Assembly: GCA_016522385.1 (NCBI GenBank)
Contig: JAEKFU010000666.1
Span: 1 to 14,425 of the forward strand
Length of the DNA stretch: 14,425 nucleotides
Source: Pseudomonadota bacterium
GTDB lineage: Bacteria; Pseudomonadota; Alphaproteobacteria; Rhizobiales; Aestuariivirgaceae
Direction: 5' to 3'
A program made the position numbers and the translations under genes. The notes under the pieces are model-generated. The model made no database searches. It worked only from the letters and a program-made list of their open reading frames with translations, and had not been told where the DNA came from. Below, in pieces: positions 4,433 through 14,064 of this stretch. Each line of letters begins with the position of its first letter. The first letter of the stretch is position 1.

Positions 4433-7400
4433 TTGGCGTCCAAGCATTGCGGATCACAACAAGACGCCGGCCGTTACCTGCCAGACGGGATGCCTGTGGC
4501 GCGCGGCATGTATGACCCGCATGCCGAACGCGATGCCTGCGGCATCGGCCTGATCGCCAATATCCGCAACATTCACAGTCACAGGATCATTGAAGATGGT
4601 CTTGCCATACTGCGCAATCTGGAACATCGCGGTGCCGTCGGCGCCGACCCCGAAGCCGGCGATGGGTGCGGCATCCTTCTGCAGATCCCGCACGATTTTT
4701 TTCAGGATGAGGCAGGCGGTCTTGGTTTTGAGTTGCCGGAGCCAGGCGCCTATGGTGTCGGCTTCTTGTTCATGCCACGTGAACCGCAGACCCGTTACGA
4801 AATTGAGCGGATCTGGTGGGAGACTACCCGCGAAGAAGGCCTTAAGATTCTCGGTTGGCGCGATGTGCCGGTAGACGACACTCACCTGGGGCGTTCGGTT
4901 AAGCGGACCGAACCCTTCTCGCGCCAGGTGTTTATTGCCCGTGGGCTGACCATCCAGGACGAAGCTCATTTTGAGCGCAAACTTTTTGTCACACGCAAGG
5001 TCGTATCGAATCGAATCCGCGATGTGCTGGGACAGGAAGCCATCGCCTATTTCCCAGTCTCCGTTTCAACTCGCACCATCGTCTATAAGGGTCTCGTGCT
5101 GGCAGGCGCACTTGGCAAATATTATCGTGATCTCGCCGATGAGCGGGTTTCGTCCGCCCTGGCCCTTGTCCACCAGCGCTTCTCAACCAACACGTTCCCG
5201 AGCTGGCCACTTGCCCACCCTTACCGGTTCGTTTGTCACAATGGTGAGATCAACACCTTGCGCGGCAACTACAATTGGATGGCCGCGCGTCAGGCCAATA
5301 TGAGCTCGGAGATTATCGGCAAGGACCTGGAGAAATTGTGGCCGATCTCCTATGAGGGTCAGTCCGATTCGGCCTGTTTTGACAATGCCCTGGAGCTGCT
5401 TACCCAGGGTGGCTATTCCATGGCCCATGCCATGATGATGCTGATCCCCGAAGCCTGGGCCGGAAACCCACTGATGAATGAGGAGCGCCGCGCGTTTTAC
5501 GAGTATCACGCCGCTCTGATGGAACCTTGGGACGGGCCGGCGGCGATGGCCTTTACCGACGGGCGCCAGATTGGTGCTACGCTGGACCGCAACGGCCTGC
5601 GGCCTGCACGTTACCTCGTCACCAAAGACGGCTTTGTCCTGCTCGCCTCGGAAATGGGCGTGCTCGACATACCGGAAGAAAGTATCGTCGAGAAGTGGCG
5701 TCTCGAACCCGGTAAGATGCTGCTGATCGATCTGGAGCAGAAACGCATCGTTGCCGACGAAGAATTGAAACAGGATCTCGCCTCACGATTTCCCTACCGT
5801 GAATGGCTAAAGAAAACTCAACTCGTGTTGCGCGATTTGCCACCGGCCAGGCGCAAGCGGCCAAAAAGCCCGGTTGCCCTGCTCGACCGCCAGCAGGCCT
5901 TTGGCTACAGCCAGGAAGACCTCAAACTGCTGATGGCGCCGATGGCTCAGACCGGTCAGGAAGCGCTCGGCTCGATGGGCACCGACACACCTATCTCAGC
6001 CCTGTCGGACCGCGCAAAGCTGCTTGATACCTATTTCAAGCAAAATTTTGCCCAGGTCACCAATCCGCCGATCGATCCAATCCGCGAAGACATCGTCATG
6101 TCGCTGGTCTCTTTTGTCGGACCGCGACCAAACCTGCTCGACCTCAAGGGCACGTCCAAACATATGCGCCTTGAGGTCACTCAACCGATCCTCACCAATG
6201 AAGCCTTGGAACGCATAAGAAACATCGGTGTTGTCGAAGACAACCCATTCCGCACCGTGACGCTTGATACGACCTATGATGTGGCCAACGGCCCCGACTT
6301 CATGGAAGCCGCCATCGAGGCGATTAGCACCGCCGCCGAGCGCGCCGTGCGCGACGGCTACAACATTATCATCCTCTCTGATCGCGGAGTTAGTGCCGAA
6401 AAGGTCGCTATTCCAGCTCTTTTGGCGACATCGGCAACCCATCATCATCTGATCCGCAAAGGTCTACGAACATCGGTCGGCCTTGTCGTCGAGACCGGCG
6501 AGCCACGCGAAGTGCACCAGTTCTGTACGCTCGCCGGCTATGGCGCCGAGGCGATCAATCCATATCTGGCTTTTGAGACACTTGAAGACCTGTTACCGCA
6601 ACTCGACGGCGATCTGTCACTGGAAAAGGTCTACAAGCGCTATGTCAAGGCGGTCAACAAAGGTCTCCTCAAGGTGATGTCGAAGATGGGCATTTCCACC
6701 TACCAGTCTTATTGCGGCGCGCAAATTTTCGATGCCGTTGGTCTCAAAAACGAGTTCGTCGAGCGCTATTTCACCGGCACCGCCAGCCGTATCGAAGGTA
6801 TTGGCTTAGCCGAGGTGGCAGAAGAAGCATTCCGGCGCCATTGGGATGCCTTCGGCGACAACCCGATCTATGACACAGCCCTCGATGTCGGCGGCGAATA
6901 TGGCTACCGGGTGCGCGGCGAAAGCCATGTCTGGGACCCTGATGCTATCGCCCATCTGCAACATGCTGTACGTGGCAATGCGGAGGACAAGTATAAGGAA
7001 TTCGCCGACTTGGTTAACGGTCAGTCGACCAATCTGATGACCTTGCGCGGCCTTTTCAGGCTGCGCGGCGCTGAAGAGCTCGACCGTCAGCCGGTCGCAC
7101 TCGATGACGTCGAGTCGGCCAGCGAAATCGTCAAACGGTTCTCGACAGGTGCCATGTCGTTCGGCTCGATTAGCCGTGAGGCCCACACTACGCTTGCCAT
7201 TGCCATGAACCGCATCGGCGGCAAGTCCAACACCGGTGAGGGCGGCGAGGAACCGGATCGCTTCAAGCCCCTGCCGAATGGCGATTCAATGCGCTCGGCC
7301 ATCAAGCAGGTGGCCTCTGGCCGCTTCGGCGCCACCACCGAATATCTGGTGAATGCCGACCAGATCCAGATCAAGATGGCCCAGGGCGCCAAGCCCGGCG

Positions 7401-9142
7401 AAGGCGGCCAGTTGCCCGGCCACAAGGTTGACGCCACCATCGCACGGGTGCGTTATTCCACCCCGGGGGTTGGCCTCATCTCACCACCGCCACACCATGA
7501 CATCTATTCGATCGAAGATCTCGCTCAGCTAATCTTCGATCTGAAGAATGTGAACCCGGATGCCGATGTCTCGGTTAAACTCGTGTCCGAAGTCGGTGTT
7601 GGTACCGTCGCCGCAGGCGTTGCCAAGGCACGCGCCGACCACATCACAATTTCAGGCTATGAAGGTGGCACCGGCGCATCGCCGTTGACCTCGATCAAGC
7701 ACGCTGGCATCCCCTGGGAGATTGGCATCGCCGAGACCCAGCAGACGCTGGTCGCCAATCAGCTGCGCGGCCGGGTCGCAGTTCAAGTCGATGGGGGTTT
7801 GCGCACCGGCCGCGACGTCGTCGTTGCCGGATTGCTTGGCGCTGACGAGATGGGCTTCTCCACTGCGCCGCTAATTGCGGCCGGTTGCATCATGATGCGC
7901 AAATGCCATCTCAATACCTGTCCAGTAGGCATTGCAACCCAGGATCCAGTGTTGCGCAAGCGCTTCAGAGGCGCCCCCGAGCATGTCATCAACTATTTCT
8001 TCTTCGTGGCCGAAGAAGTCCGCGAACTGATGGCTGAAATGGGCTTGACCCAGTTTGATGAACTTGTGGGCATGACCGAATGGCTCGACAAGGCTGATGC
8101 GATGAACCACTGGAAGGCGGCCGGTCTCGATTTCTCGGCAGTCTTCGAAAAATCCGAGAACGATGAAAACTTGCCGATCTATCACGCCGAGCAGCAGCGA
8201 CACGCCGTCGACAAAATCCTCGACCGCAAGCTGATAGAAGCGGCATCGGCCACCCTGGAAAACCGCACGCCAATCGAGGTTTCGCTGCCGGTCAGCAACA
8301 CCGACCGCACGGTCGGTGCCATGTTGTCCGGTGAAATCGCCAAGCGCCACGGACATAAGGGATTGCCGGACGACACCATTACAGTGCGGCTCGCCGGCGT
8401 CGCCGGCCAGAGTTTCGGTGCCTTTGCCGCCCACGGCCTGACACTGGAACTCACTGGTGAGGCCAACGACTATGTCGGAAAGGGCTTGTCCGGTGGCAAA
8501 CTTATCATCAAGCCCCATGAAAACTCGGGCATCTTGGCGAAAGCCCACAAGGCCTCGATCGTCGGCAACACCGTACTTTATGGCGCTATCGCTGGAGAAT
8601 GCTATTTCCGCGGCTGTGCCGGTGAACGATTTGCGGTACGCAATTCAGGCGCGGTGGCTGTCGTCGAAGGCGTCGGCGATCACGGCTGTGAATACATGAC
8701 CGGCGGCGTTGTTCTGGTTATCGGTGAAACCGGTCGCAACTTTGCAGCCGGCATGTCTGGCGGCGTCGCCTATGTGCTCGATGAATCCGGCGATTTCGCC
8801 CGCCGCTGCAATCTGGCGATGGTCGATCTGGCCCCAGTCCCGGCTGAAGAAGACACTATCGAACGCCTCCACCATCACGGGGGTGATTTTGAACATCACG
8901 GGCTCGTCGATGTCACGGCCGACATGACCCGACACGACGCTAACCGCATCTGGGAACTGCTTGGCCGGCATTTGAAGTTCACCGGTTCGGAGCGCGCCCG
9001 CACAATCATCGATCGCTGGGATCGCTACCTGCCGAAATTCGTCAAAGTTATGCCGGTCGATTATCGTCGCGCGCTGCTCGAGCTCGAACGCGCCCAATCC
9101 GAAAGCGATGGCATGCAGATCGGCATGGCAAGGAGCGCGTAA
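4433..9142 (+). CDS. gltB: Glutamate synthase (NADPH) large subunit
   Basis: The alpha subunit of GOGAT releases ammonia from glutamine and adds it to 2-oxoglutarate, yielding glutamate in the cytosolic ammonium-assimilation pathway. The 1569-residue length is standard. In order: a 35-residue propeptide; Cys36 of DACGIG, the N-terminal nucleophile of the class II amidotransferase domain (to about 430); a central domain (about 480-765); the FMN synthase domain (about 830-1200) with GGKSNTGEGGEE and GAKPGEGGQLPGHK; 3Fe-4S cysteines 1152, 1158 and 1163; and the C-terminal GXGXG beta-helix (about 1290-1480). I choose TTG 4433 because AGGAGG (4418-4423) precedes it by nine bases, and the resulting propeptide is about the length reported for Azospirillum. 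ATG 4490 has only a weak site. The stop overlaps gltD by one base. Confidence 0.97.
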   Translation: MASKHCGSQQDAGRYLPDGMPVARGMYDPHAERDACGIGLIANIRNIHSHRIIEDGLAILRNLEHRGAVGADPEAGDGCGILLQIPHDFFQDEAGGLGFELPEPGAYGVGFLFMPREPQTRYEIERIWWETTREEGLKILGWRDVPVDDTHLGRSVKRTEPFSRQVFIARGLTIQDEAHFERKLFVTRKVVSNRIRDVLGQEAIAYFPVSVSTRTIVYKGLVLAGALGKYYRDLADERVSSALALVHQRFSTNTFPSWPLAHPYRFVCHNGEINTLRGNYNWMAARQANMSSEIIGKDLEKLWPISYEGQSDSACFDNALELLTQGGYSMAHAMMMLIPEAWAGNPLMNEERRAFYEYHAALMEPWDGPAAMAFTDGRQIGATLDRNGLRPARYLVTKDGFVLLASEMGVLDIPEESIVEKWRLEPGKMLLIDLEQKRIVADEELKQDLASRFPYREWLKKTQLVLRDLPPARRKRPKSPVALLDRQQAFGYSQEDLKLLMAPMAQTGQEALGSMGTDTPISALSDRAKLLDTYFKQNFAQVTNPPIDPIREDIVMSLVSFVGPRPNLLDLKGTSKHMRLEVTQPILTNEALERIRNIGVVEDNPFRTVTLDTTYDVANGPDFMEAAIEAISTAAERAVRDGYNIIILSDRGVSAEKVAIPALLATSATHHHLIRKGLRTSVGLVVETGEPREVHQFCTLAGYGAEAINPYLAFETLEDLLPQLDGDLSLEKVYKRYVKAVNKGLLKVMSKMGISTYQSYCGAQIFDAVGLKNEFVERYFTGTASRIEGIGLAEVAEEAFRRHWDAFGDNPIYDTALDVGGEYGYRVRGESHVWDPDAIAHLQHAVRGNAEDKYKEFADLVNGQSTNLMTLRGLFRLRGAEELDRQPVALDDVESASEIVKRFSTGAMSFGSISREAHTTLAIAMNRIGGKSNTGEGGEEPDRFKPLPNGDSMRSAIKQVASGRFGATTEYLVNADQIQIKMAQGAKPGEGGQLPGHKVDATIARVRYSTPGVGLISPPPHHDIYSIEDLAQLIFDLKNVNPDADVSVKLVSEVGVGTVAAGVAKARADHITISGYEGGTGASPLTSIKHAGIPWEIGIAETQQTLVANQLRGRVAVQVDGGLRTGRDVVVAGLLGADEMGFSTAPLIAAGCIMMRKCHLNTCPVGIATQDPVLRKRFRGAPEHVINYFFFVAEEVRELMAEMGLTQFDELVGMTEWLDKADAMNHWKAAGLDFSAVFEKSENDENLPIYHAEQQRHAVDKILDRKLIEAASATLENRTPIEVSLPVSNTDRTVGAMLSGEIAKRHGHKGLPDDTITVRLAGVAGQSFGAFAAHGLTLELTGEANDYVGKGLSGGKLIIKPHENSGILAKAHKASIVGNTVLYGAIAGECYFRGCAGERFAVRNSGAVAVVEGVGDHGCEYMTGGVVLVIGETGRNFAAGMSGGVAYVLDESGDFARRCNLAMVDLAPVPAEEDTIERLHHHGGDFEHHGLVDVTADMTRHDANRIWELLGRHLKFTGSERARTIIDRWDRYLPKFVKVMPVDYRRALLELERAQSESDGMQIGMARSA

Positions 9143-10569
9143 TGGGCAAGATTACCGGCTTCCTCGAAATTGACCGTCAGGAGCCCAAATACGCACCTGC
9201 TGCCGATCGGATTCGTCACTACAATGAATTCACCGTACCGATGGAGGAGCAGGAGCTGGCTCGCCAGGCCGCACGCTGTATGGATTGCGGCGTGCCCTAC
9301 TGCCACACAGCGGCCGCCGGCTGCCCGGTCAACAACCAGATCCCCGACTGGAACGATCTTGTCTATCACGGTGATTGGCATGAAGCCGCAGCCAACCTGC
9401 ATTCAACGAACAACTTCCCAGAATTCACCGGCCGCACCTGTCCGGCGCCGTGCGAAGAGGCCTGCACGCTCAATCTTGAGAATGCGCCGGTCACCATCAA
9501 GACGATTGAATCAGCAATCGTCGACCGTGCCTGGGCAGAAGGATGGGTGACAGCACAGCCGCCGGCACATGCAACTGGCAGGCGCGTGGCGATTGTCGGG
9601 TCGGGACCGGCCGGCCTGGCCGCTGCCCAGCAGTTGGCGCGCGCTGGTCACGAGGTACATGTGTTTGAACGCCAAGCCAAACCGGGCGGCCTGCTACGTT
9701 ACGGCATTCCCGATTTCAAGATGGAAAAGGATATCATCGACCGCCGCTGCGAACAGCTTCGCACCGAAGGTGTAATCTTCCACTACAAGAGCAACATCGG
9801 CGCCGAGCGCCCGTTGCAATCACTGATAGATGGCTATGACGCGGTATTGATCGCCTGTGGCGCCGAACGGCCTCGCGATCCCGGAATACCGGGTATGGAC
9901 CTCAAGGGCTGCTGCTATGCAATGCCCTACCTCGTCCAGCAAAATAAGCGCCGTGGCGAAGAGTACATCGGTAATGAGGAAGATATTCTCGCCGACGGCA
10001 AGAATGTTGTGGTCATTGGTGGTGGCGACACCGCATCGGACTGCATCGGCACCGCCTTCCGGCAAGGCGCCTTGTCGGTCACCCAGCTCGATATCCGGCC
10101 GATCCCTCCCGAGCAGGAAGACAAACTCCTAGTCTGGCCCTATTGGCCAACGAAGTTCAGGACATCGACCAGCCAGGCTGAAGGCGCCGAGCGTGAATTC
10201 TCCTGCGCCACTTTGGAAATCACCGGAAACGACGGTATTGTCAGCGGCGTCAAATGCGCCCGTGTCAATGAAAGGCGCCAACCCTTGCCGGGAACAGAAT
10301 TCACCATCACTGCCGATCTGGTACTCATTGCTATTGGATTCGCCGGCCCGCTTGAAGATGGTTTGTTGCAGGAAAAATCTTTCGAGCGCGATGCCCGCGG
10401 CAACATCAGCGCCAACACCGATGATTACAAGACTTCGCTCGACAAGGTCTTTGCTGCAGGTGACATGCGAAAAGGCCAGTCGCTGATCGTCTGGGCAATA
10501 CGTGAAGGCCGCCAAGCAGCCCGTTCCATTGACGAATATCTGATGGGAGCCTCCGAGCTCCCTCGCTAA
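9142..10569 (+). CDS. gltD: Glutamate synthase (NADPH) small subunit
   Basis: The beta subunit oxidises NADPH through FAD and passes electrons via its 4Fe-4S clusters to the FMN of GltB. The 475-residue length is normal. The N-terminal Fe-S domain shows CMDCGVPYC (Cys46, 49, 54), Cys61 and CPAPCEEAC (Cys100, 104, 108). The FAD Rossmann motif is VAIVGSGPAG (149-158), followed by PGGLLRYGIPDFKM, and the NADPH motif is VVVIGGGDTASD near 290. The C-terminal AAGDMRKGQSLIVWAIREGR is the usual FAD-closing block. ATG 9142 shares one base with the gltB stop, and AGGAG (9131-9135) precedes it by six bases, so the two subunits are translationally coupled. Related Fe-S flavoproteins exist (PreT/DpyD N-terminal region), but the pairing with gltB settles the role. 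Confidence 0.97.
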   Translation: MGKITGFLEIDRQEPKYAPAADRIRHYNEFTVPMEEQELARQAARCMDCGVPYCHTAAAGCPVNNQIPDWNDLVYHGDWHEAAANLHSTNNFPEFTGRTCPAPCEEACTLNLENAPVTIKTIESAIVDRAWAEGWVTAQPPAHATGRRVAIVGSGPAGLAAAQQLARAGHEVHVFERQAKPGGLLRYGIPDFKMEKDIIDRRCEQLRTEGVIFHYKSNIGAERPLQSLIDGYDAVLIACGAERPRDPGIPGMDLKGCCYAMPYLVQQNKRRGEEYIGNEEDILADGKNVVVIGGGDTASDCIGTAFRQGALSVTQLDIRPIPPEQEDKLLVWPYWPTKFRTSTSQAEGAEREFSCATLEITGNDGIVSGVKCARVNERRQPLPGTEFTITADLVLIAIGFAGPLEDGLLQEKSFERDARGNISANTDDYKTSLDKVFAAGDMRKGQSLIVWAIREGRQAARSIDEYLMGASELPR

Positions 10570-10574
10570 CGCGC

Positions 10575-10608
10575 ACGCACCGGACCGGCCCGTTCCCTAT
10601 TGGTGCGT
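10575..10608. terminator. Inverted repeat between convergent gltD and the DUF459 gene
   Basis: ACGCACC (10575-10581) pairs with GGTGCGT (10602-10608) around a 20-base GC-rich loop. It covers the 27-base gap between the two convergent genes and the last codons of the minus-strand one. There is no T-run on either side, so terminator function for either strand is only suggested by position. Confidence 0.35.
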
Positions 10609-11676
10609 TAGGCTGAAATCGTCAACCCGGCCCGACGGCGCCTCTGGCCACTCGCCATCTTTGAACAGTTGCGCAGCCGGACTGCCGGGCACAGCGGTCG
10701 ACCGCAACGCCTCAATCACTGCTTCGCTGGTTAACGCCTCAGAGGAAATGCCGGCGCGCCTGGTGGCCGCGCGCGCGATCGTGACGGCACCGACTTTCGG
10801 CAACTCCGACGGGCTCAATGTGAACGCCTCGCCAGAATTCAATGCATGCCCAAACAAAGGTTTGCTTTCGGAACTACCATAACCTAATGCGACACCGGGC
10901 AACGGTTCGGGCGTACGCAAGCCGTCCGCCACCTCAATGTCTCTTTCAATCACATCAACCACAAATTTGGCCAGTTTGGTGTTGCCGGATTTCAAAAATT
11001 TGATGCCGTCTCGCGCACGCAACCGGCGGAACCGGCCATCAACATCAAAACCTCTGTCGGTATACGTGCCGTCCTCGTTAGAAAAAGCCTTGCGAATTTC
11101 GACAAAGCGCATAGCAGCGGCCGTCACACGCTCACGCTGGATCTGGGCAATTCGCTTGGCGGCACCGTCATATTCCGTAGACGCCATCGGCGGCAGCTCA
11201 ATCCAATAGACCGCAATTTTGTTGGACTTAAGCACACGAACAACCTGGTCGACCCGGCGAGCGTAGTATTGCGACCACTCCTCGCTTCCAAACTCCAGGT
11301 CCCTGCCGACCCGGCGTACTGCCTGACGGTCATTGCTGCCGATCAAAACGACAGCGATGTCCATCGGATTGCGTTCAATGATCTTCGGCAGTGCTTTGGC
11401 CCAATCATGGAATTTCGGACGTGCCAGGCCGGAGCCCTCTTTGAAGCGGCCCTTGATCCTCAGTCGCGGCTTTTGCTTAGCGACGCGCCGACTGCCGGCC
11501 CATAGGCCGGCCGCGAGAGAATCCCCGAACACAAAAATTGAGTATTCGCTTCTCGATTGACCGAGATATCCCGCACCGACCGTCGATTGCTGGGCCATAG
11601 CCATCTGCGATGCCATGATTGCTGCACCTGCAGCCAGCGCCATAGCCATAGCCACAACTGTTCGAATGAATTTCAT
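10597..11676 (-). CDS. Secreted DUF459 SGNH-hydrolase-like protein, altered active site
   Basis: A 359-residue protein with a signal peptide (MKFIRTVVAMAMALAAGAAI..., likely cut after AMA near 28) and an SGNH/GDSL-type domain of the DUF459 family found in Rhizobiales envelopes. Block I is FGDSLAAG with Ser53; the block II glycine is probably in GSGLARP; block III is GSND with Asn115. Block V, expected as D-x-x-H, reads D223-G-I-K226, so the catalytic histidine is lysine. If the family alignment is right, the protein may be inactive, use another base, or act as a binding protein. The C-terminal 100 residues are low in recognisable motifs. ATG 11676 fits the signal peptide; GTG 11691 would add five residues. 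It is third in the galE-transglycosylase group, suggesting a role in cell-envelope polysaccharide or peptidoglycan modification. Confidence 0.82.
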   Translation of the reverse strand: MKFIRTVVAMAMALAAGAAIMASQMAMAQQSTVGAGYLGQSRSEYSIFVFGDSLAAGLWAGSRRVAKQKPRLRIKGRFKEGSGLARPKFHDWAKALPKIIERNPMDIAVVLIGSNDRQAVRRVGRDLEFGSEEWSQYYARRVDQVVRVLKSNKIAVYWIELPPMASTEYDGAAKRIAQIQRERVTAAAMRFVEIRKAFSNEDGTYTDRGFDVDGRFRRLRARDGIKFLKSGNTKLAKFVVDVIERDIEVADGLRTPEPLPGVALGYGSSESKPLFGHALNSGEAFTLSPSELPKVGAVTIARAATRRAGISSEALTSEAVIEALRSTAVPGSPAAQLFKDGEWPEAPSGRVDDFSLTHQ

Positions 11677-11755
11677 CGCAACCCTGAGCACTGTTCCGAC
11701 AAGAACATGCTCAACTTCACCAAGTTAGTGCATAACCGTTCCTGACGATTCTACC

Positions 11756-13027
11756 CTATCGGCTGGCGCGCAAACGCTCAAGCAGCTTGCGGCTGGCGTA
11801 GCCGTCCGGCGTTAGGCCGGCAATTTGCTGATAGGAAACGATTGCGGCCTTTGTGTGCTTGCCGACCCGGCCAGAAACCTCACCTTTGTAAAGGCCTTCT
11901 TGGGCCAACAGCGATTGCAGCTCCCGACGCTGCGCGCGCGACAGCTGCGGGTCATTCTTCGGCCACCGGCTCTGCAATGGTCCCGCGCCGCGAATGCGAT
12001 CTGCCAGATGCCCAACGGAAAGCGCATATGCAGTTGAACTGTTATACGCCAGGATCGCCTTGAAGTTATCGGTAACGAGAAAAGCCGGTCCCCGTGCCCC
12101 GGCCGGCAGAATGATCCAGCTGTCGACCCCCGCTACGCCAAAATTGCCACCAACCGACGGCCGTACACCCAGCTTTGTCCAAGCGGCGACGGACCGGCGC
12201 TTGCGCTTGCCGATCTGTTTGTAATCGAAGTTTCGCGGTAGCGTGACTTCCCATCCCCAGGGACGATCGTTTTTCCACCCTCGTATGCGCAGATAATTGG
12301 CCGTTGAGGCTGCCGCGTCGGCAATCGAATTCCAGACATCGCGCCGGCCATCACCATCCCAATCCGCAGCATAGGCATTATACGTGGTGGGAATGAACTG
12401 CGTGTGTCCCATCGCGCCCGCCCACGAACCCTGCATCTGCTCAAGTGTGATGTCACCGTTCTGGAGTATCTGCAGCGCTGCGAGAAGCTGTTTGCGGCCG
12501 AACTTCTTGCGCCGGCCGATATAGCCCAGCGTTGCCAGCGAGCGCACGGTGCTCATATTGCCTTTATAGCCACCATAGTTGGTTTCCATCCCCCAGATCG
12601 ACAGGATAACGTGCCGGCTGACGCCATATCGACGCTCAATGGCTCTGAACAGGCGCTCGTGCCGATAATGCATCGCAATGCCGTCGCCAATACGCTTCTC
12701 GCTTACCCGTTTGGCAATGTAATCCCAGATTGGTGTGTTGAATTCTGCCTGATTACTTGCGAGCTCAATGACCTTGGGATCGGGTGTCAAGCCAGACATT
12801 GCCTTTTCGTAAAGCCGGCGCGAAATTCCCTTGGCTCTGGCCTGCGGCCACAGGTCGACGGCAAATTGCTGAAATGCTGCACGCTGACTGAGATCGGCGA
12901 GCCCGGTCAGGTCAAACCTACTAGTTTCACCTAGAACTTGCGCCGATGCCGATGCCAGAATCGCCGCCGACAGCACGGCGGCGCAACAGGTGGACCCGGC
13001 AGGCAGGGTAAACATTGAGCGGAACAT
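11756..13027 (-). CDS. Lytic murein transglycosylase, MltB family
   Basis: This periplasmic enzyme cleaves the MurNAc-GlcNAc bond of peptidoglycan, forming 1,6-anhydro-MurNAc ends. The 423-residue protein has an N-terminal export signal (hydrophobic core about 14-28, possible cut near Ala-Gln 29/30; a lipoprotein-type box is not clear). The MltB/SLT_2 domain (about 48-345) has catalytic Glu148 in SIWGMETNYGGYKG, the QMQGSWAGAMGHTQFIPTTY block and the DWDGDGRRD calcium-binding-like loop. A C-terminal peptidoglycan-binding domain 1 (about 365-420, QSLLAQEGLYKGEVSGRVG...AIVSYQQIAGL) follows. ATG 13027 has a TTAGGA upstream. It lies 44 bases after galE and 79 before the DUF459 gene on the same strand, so the three are probably co-transcribed. 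The exact subgroup (MltB versus a Rhizobiales paralogue) is not settled. Confidence 0.92.
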   Translation of the reverse strand: MFRSMFTLPAGSTCCAAVLSAAILASASAQVLGETSRFDLTGLADLSQRAAFQQFAVDLWPQARAKGISRRLYEKAMSGLTPDPKVIELASNQAEFNTPIWDYIAKRVSEKRIGDGIAMHYRHERLFRAIERRYGVSRHVILSIWGMETNYGGYKGNMSTVRSLATLGYIGRRKKFGRKQLLAALQILQNGDITLEQMQGSWAGAMGHTQFIPTTYNAYAADWDGDGRRDVWNSIADAAASTANYLRIRGWKNDRPWGWEVTLPRNFDYKQIGKRKRRSVAAWTKLGVRPSVGGNFGVAGVDSWIILPAGARGPAFLVTDNFKAILAYNSSTAYALSVGHLADRIRGAGPLQSRWPKNDPQLSRAQRRELQSLLAQEGLYKGEVSGRVGKHTKAAIVSYQQIAGLTPDGYASRKLLERLRASR

Positions 13028-13071
13028 GGCTAATCCTAAACTTCTTTAGATTTGAATGAGGGCTGAAACCA

Positions 13072-14064
13072 TCAAGCTGCATCGTTACGGCGTTGCAAAT
13101 GACGTTCCCAGGCAAGGGCACTCTGGACGATGAAATCGAGATCTTGGTGTTGCGGTTGCCAGCCGAGTGCGACCCGCACTTTGTCGGCGCCTGCGACGAG
13201 CTCAGGCGGGTCTCCGGCACGACGTGGTGCGTCGCGCGCATCAAGCGGACCACCAATTGCCTTTTCCACGGATTTGATGACTTCAAGCACCGAATAGCCT
13301 CGGCCATAGCCGCAATTGAAAACTTTACTGCCACCACCTTTACGTAAGTGACCAAGGGCATCCATATGCGCTGCAATTAGATCGGACACGTGAATGTAGT
13401 CGCGAATACATGTGCCATCCGGTGTGTCATAATCTCGGCCGAAGACGTCCATATGGTCGCGTTTCGCCAGTGCGGTCTGGCACGCGACCTTGATCAGATG
13501 CGTGGCCCGCGGCGTCGACTGGCCGGACCGGCCGGCCGGGTCCGCCCCGGCGACGTTGAAATAGCGCAATGCAATATAGTTCAGATCATAGGCGGCAGCG
13601 CAGTCGCGCAGCATCCATTCGGTCATCAGCTTTGATGATCCGTAGGGGGAAATCGGTGCCAGGTTGGCATCTTCAAAGACCGGATTGGTCGACGGAATGC
13701 CGTAGACTGCCGCAGTCGATGAGAAAATAAAGTACTGAACCTTCGTCTCGACGCAGCTTTCAATGAGACTCCTCGATTTCACCGTGTTGTTGAAATAATA
13801 GCCGAGGGGATCGCTGAGCGAGTCAGGAACAACGATTGATCCAGCGAAATGCACGACCGCATCCACACCATGATCAGCAATTGATTTCTGCACCAGTTGC
13901 TGATCGGCAATATCGCCGACAACCAGTTTCGCCTTTGGAGAAATCGCCCATCTGAATCCGGTCGACAGATTGTCCAGGACAACGACATCCTCGCCCTGGT
14001 CGACAAGCGCCAAAACCATATGGCTGCCGATATATCCCGCCCCACCGGTTACCAGAACTGCCAT
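13072..14064 (-). CDS. galE: UDP-glucose 4-epimerase
   Basis: This cytosolic short-chain dehydrogenase/reductase interconverts UDP-glucose and UDP-galactose with tightly bound NAD+, supplying galactose for surface polysaccharides. The 330-residue length is normal. It shows the NAD motif TGGAGYIGSH (6-15), DNLSTG (31-36), FAGSIVVPDS (73-82), SSTAAVYG (115-122) supplying the catalytic Ser/Thr, and the Y-x3-K pair Tyr141/Lys145 in PYGSSK. ALRYFNVAGADP and GTCIRDYIHVSDL further along are typical of GalE rather than dehydratases. ATG 14064 has GGAG about nine bases upstream. It heads the minus-strand group and is divergent from galU, whose product supplies its substrate. UDP-GlcNAc activity cannot be excluded from sequence alone; GalE is the best reading. 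Confidence 0.95.
   Translation of the reverse strand: MAVLVTGGAGYIGSHMVLALVDQGEDVVVLDNLSTGFRWAISPKAKLVVGDIADQQLVQKSIADHGVDAVVHFAGSIVVPDSLSDPLGYYFNNTVKSRSLIESCVETKVQYFIFSSTAAVYGIPSTNPVFEDANLAPISPYGSSKLMTEWMLRDCAAAYDLNYIALRYFNVAGADPAGRSGQSTPRATHLIKVACQTALAKRDHMDVFGRDYDTPDGTCIRDYIHVSDLIAAHMDALGHLRKGGGSKVFNCGYGRGYSVLEVIKSVEKAIGGPLDARDAPRRAGDPPELVAGADKVRVALGWQPQHQDLDFIVQSALAWERHLQRRNDAA

Noticed and set aside
4148..4457. Overlapping minus-strand frames in the gltB leader
   Set aside because: Several frames overlap each other, are Cys/Pro/Ser-rich, lack ribosome sites, and cover strong hairpins.
4278..4553. Plus-strand 91-codon frame running into gltB
   Set aside because: It begins at a weak start and continues out of frame through the gltB propeptide and Cys36 region.
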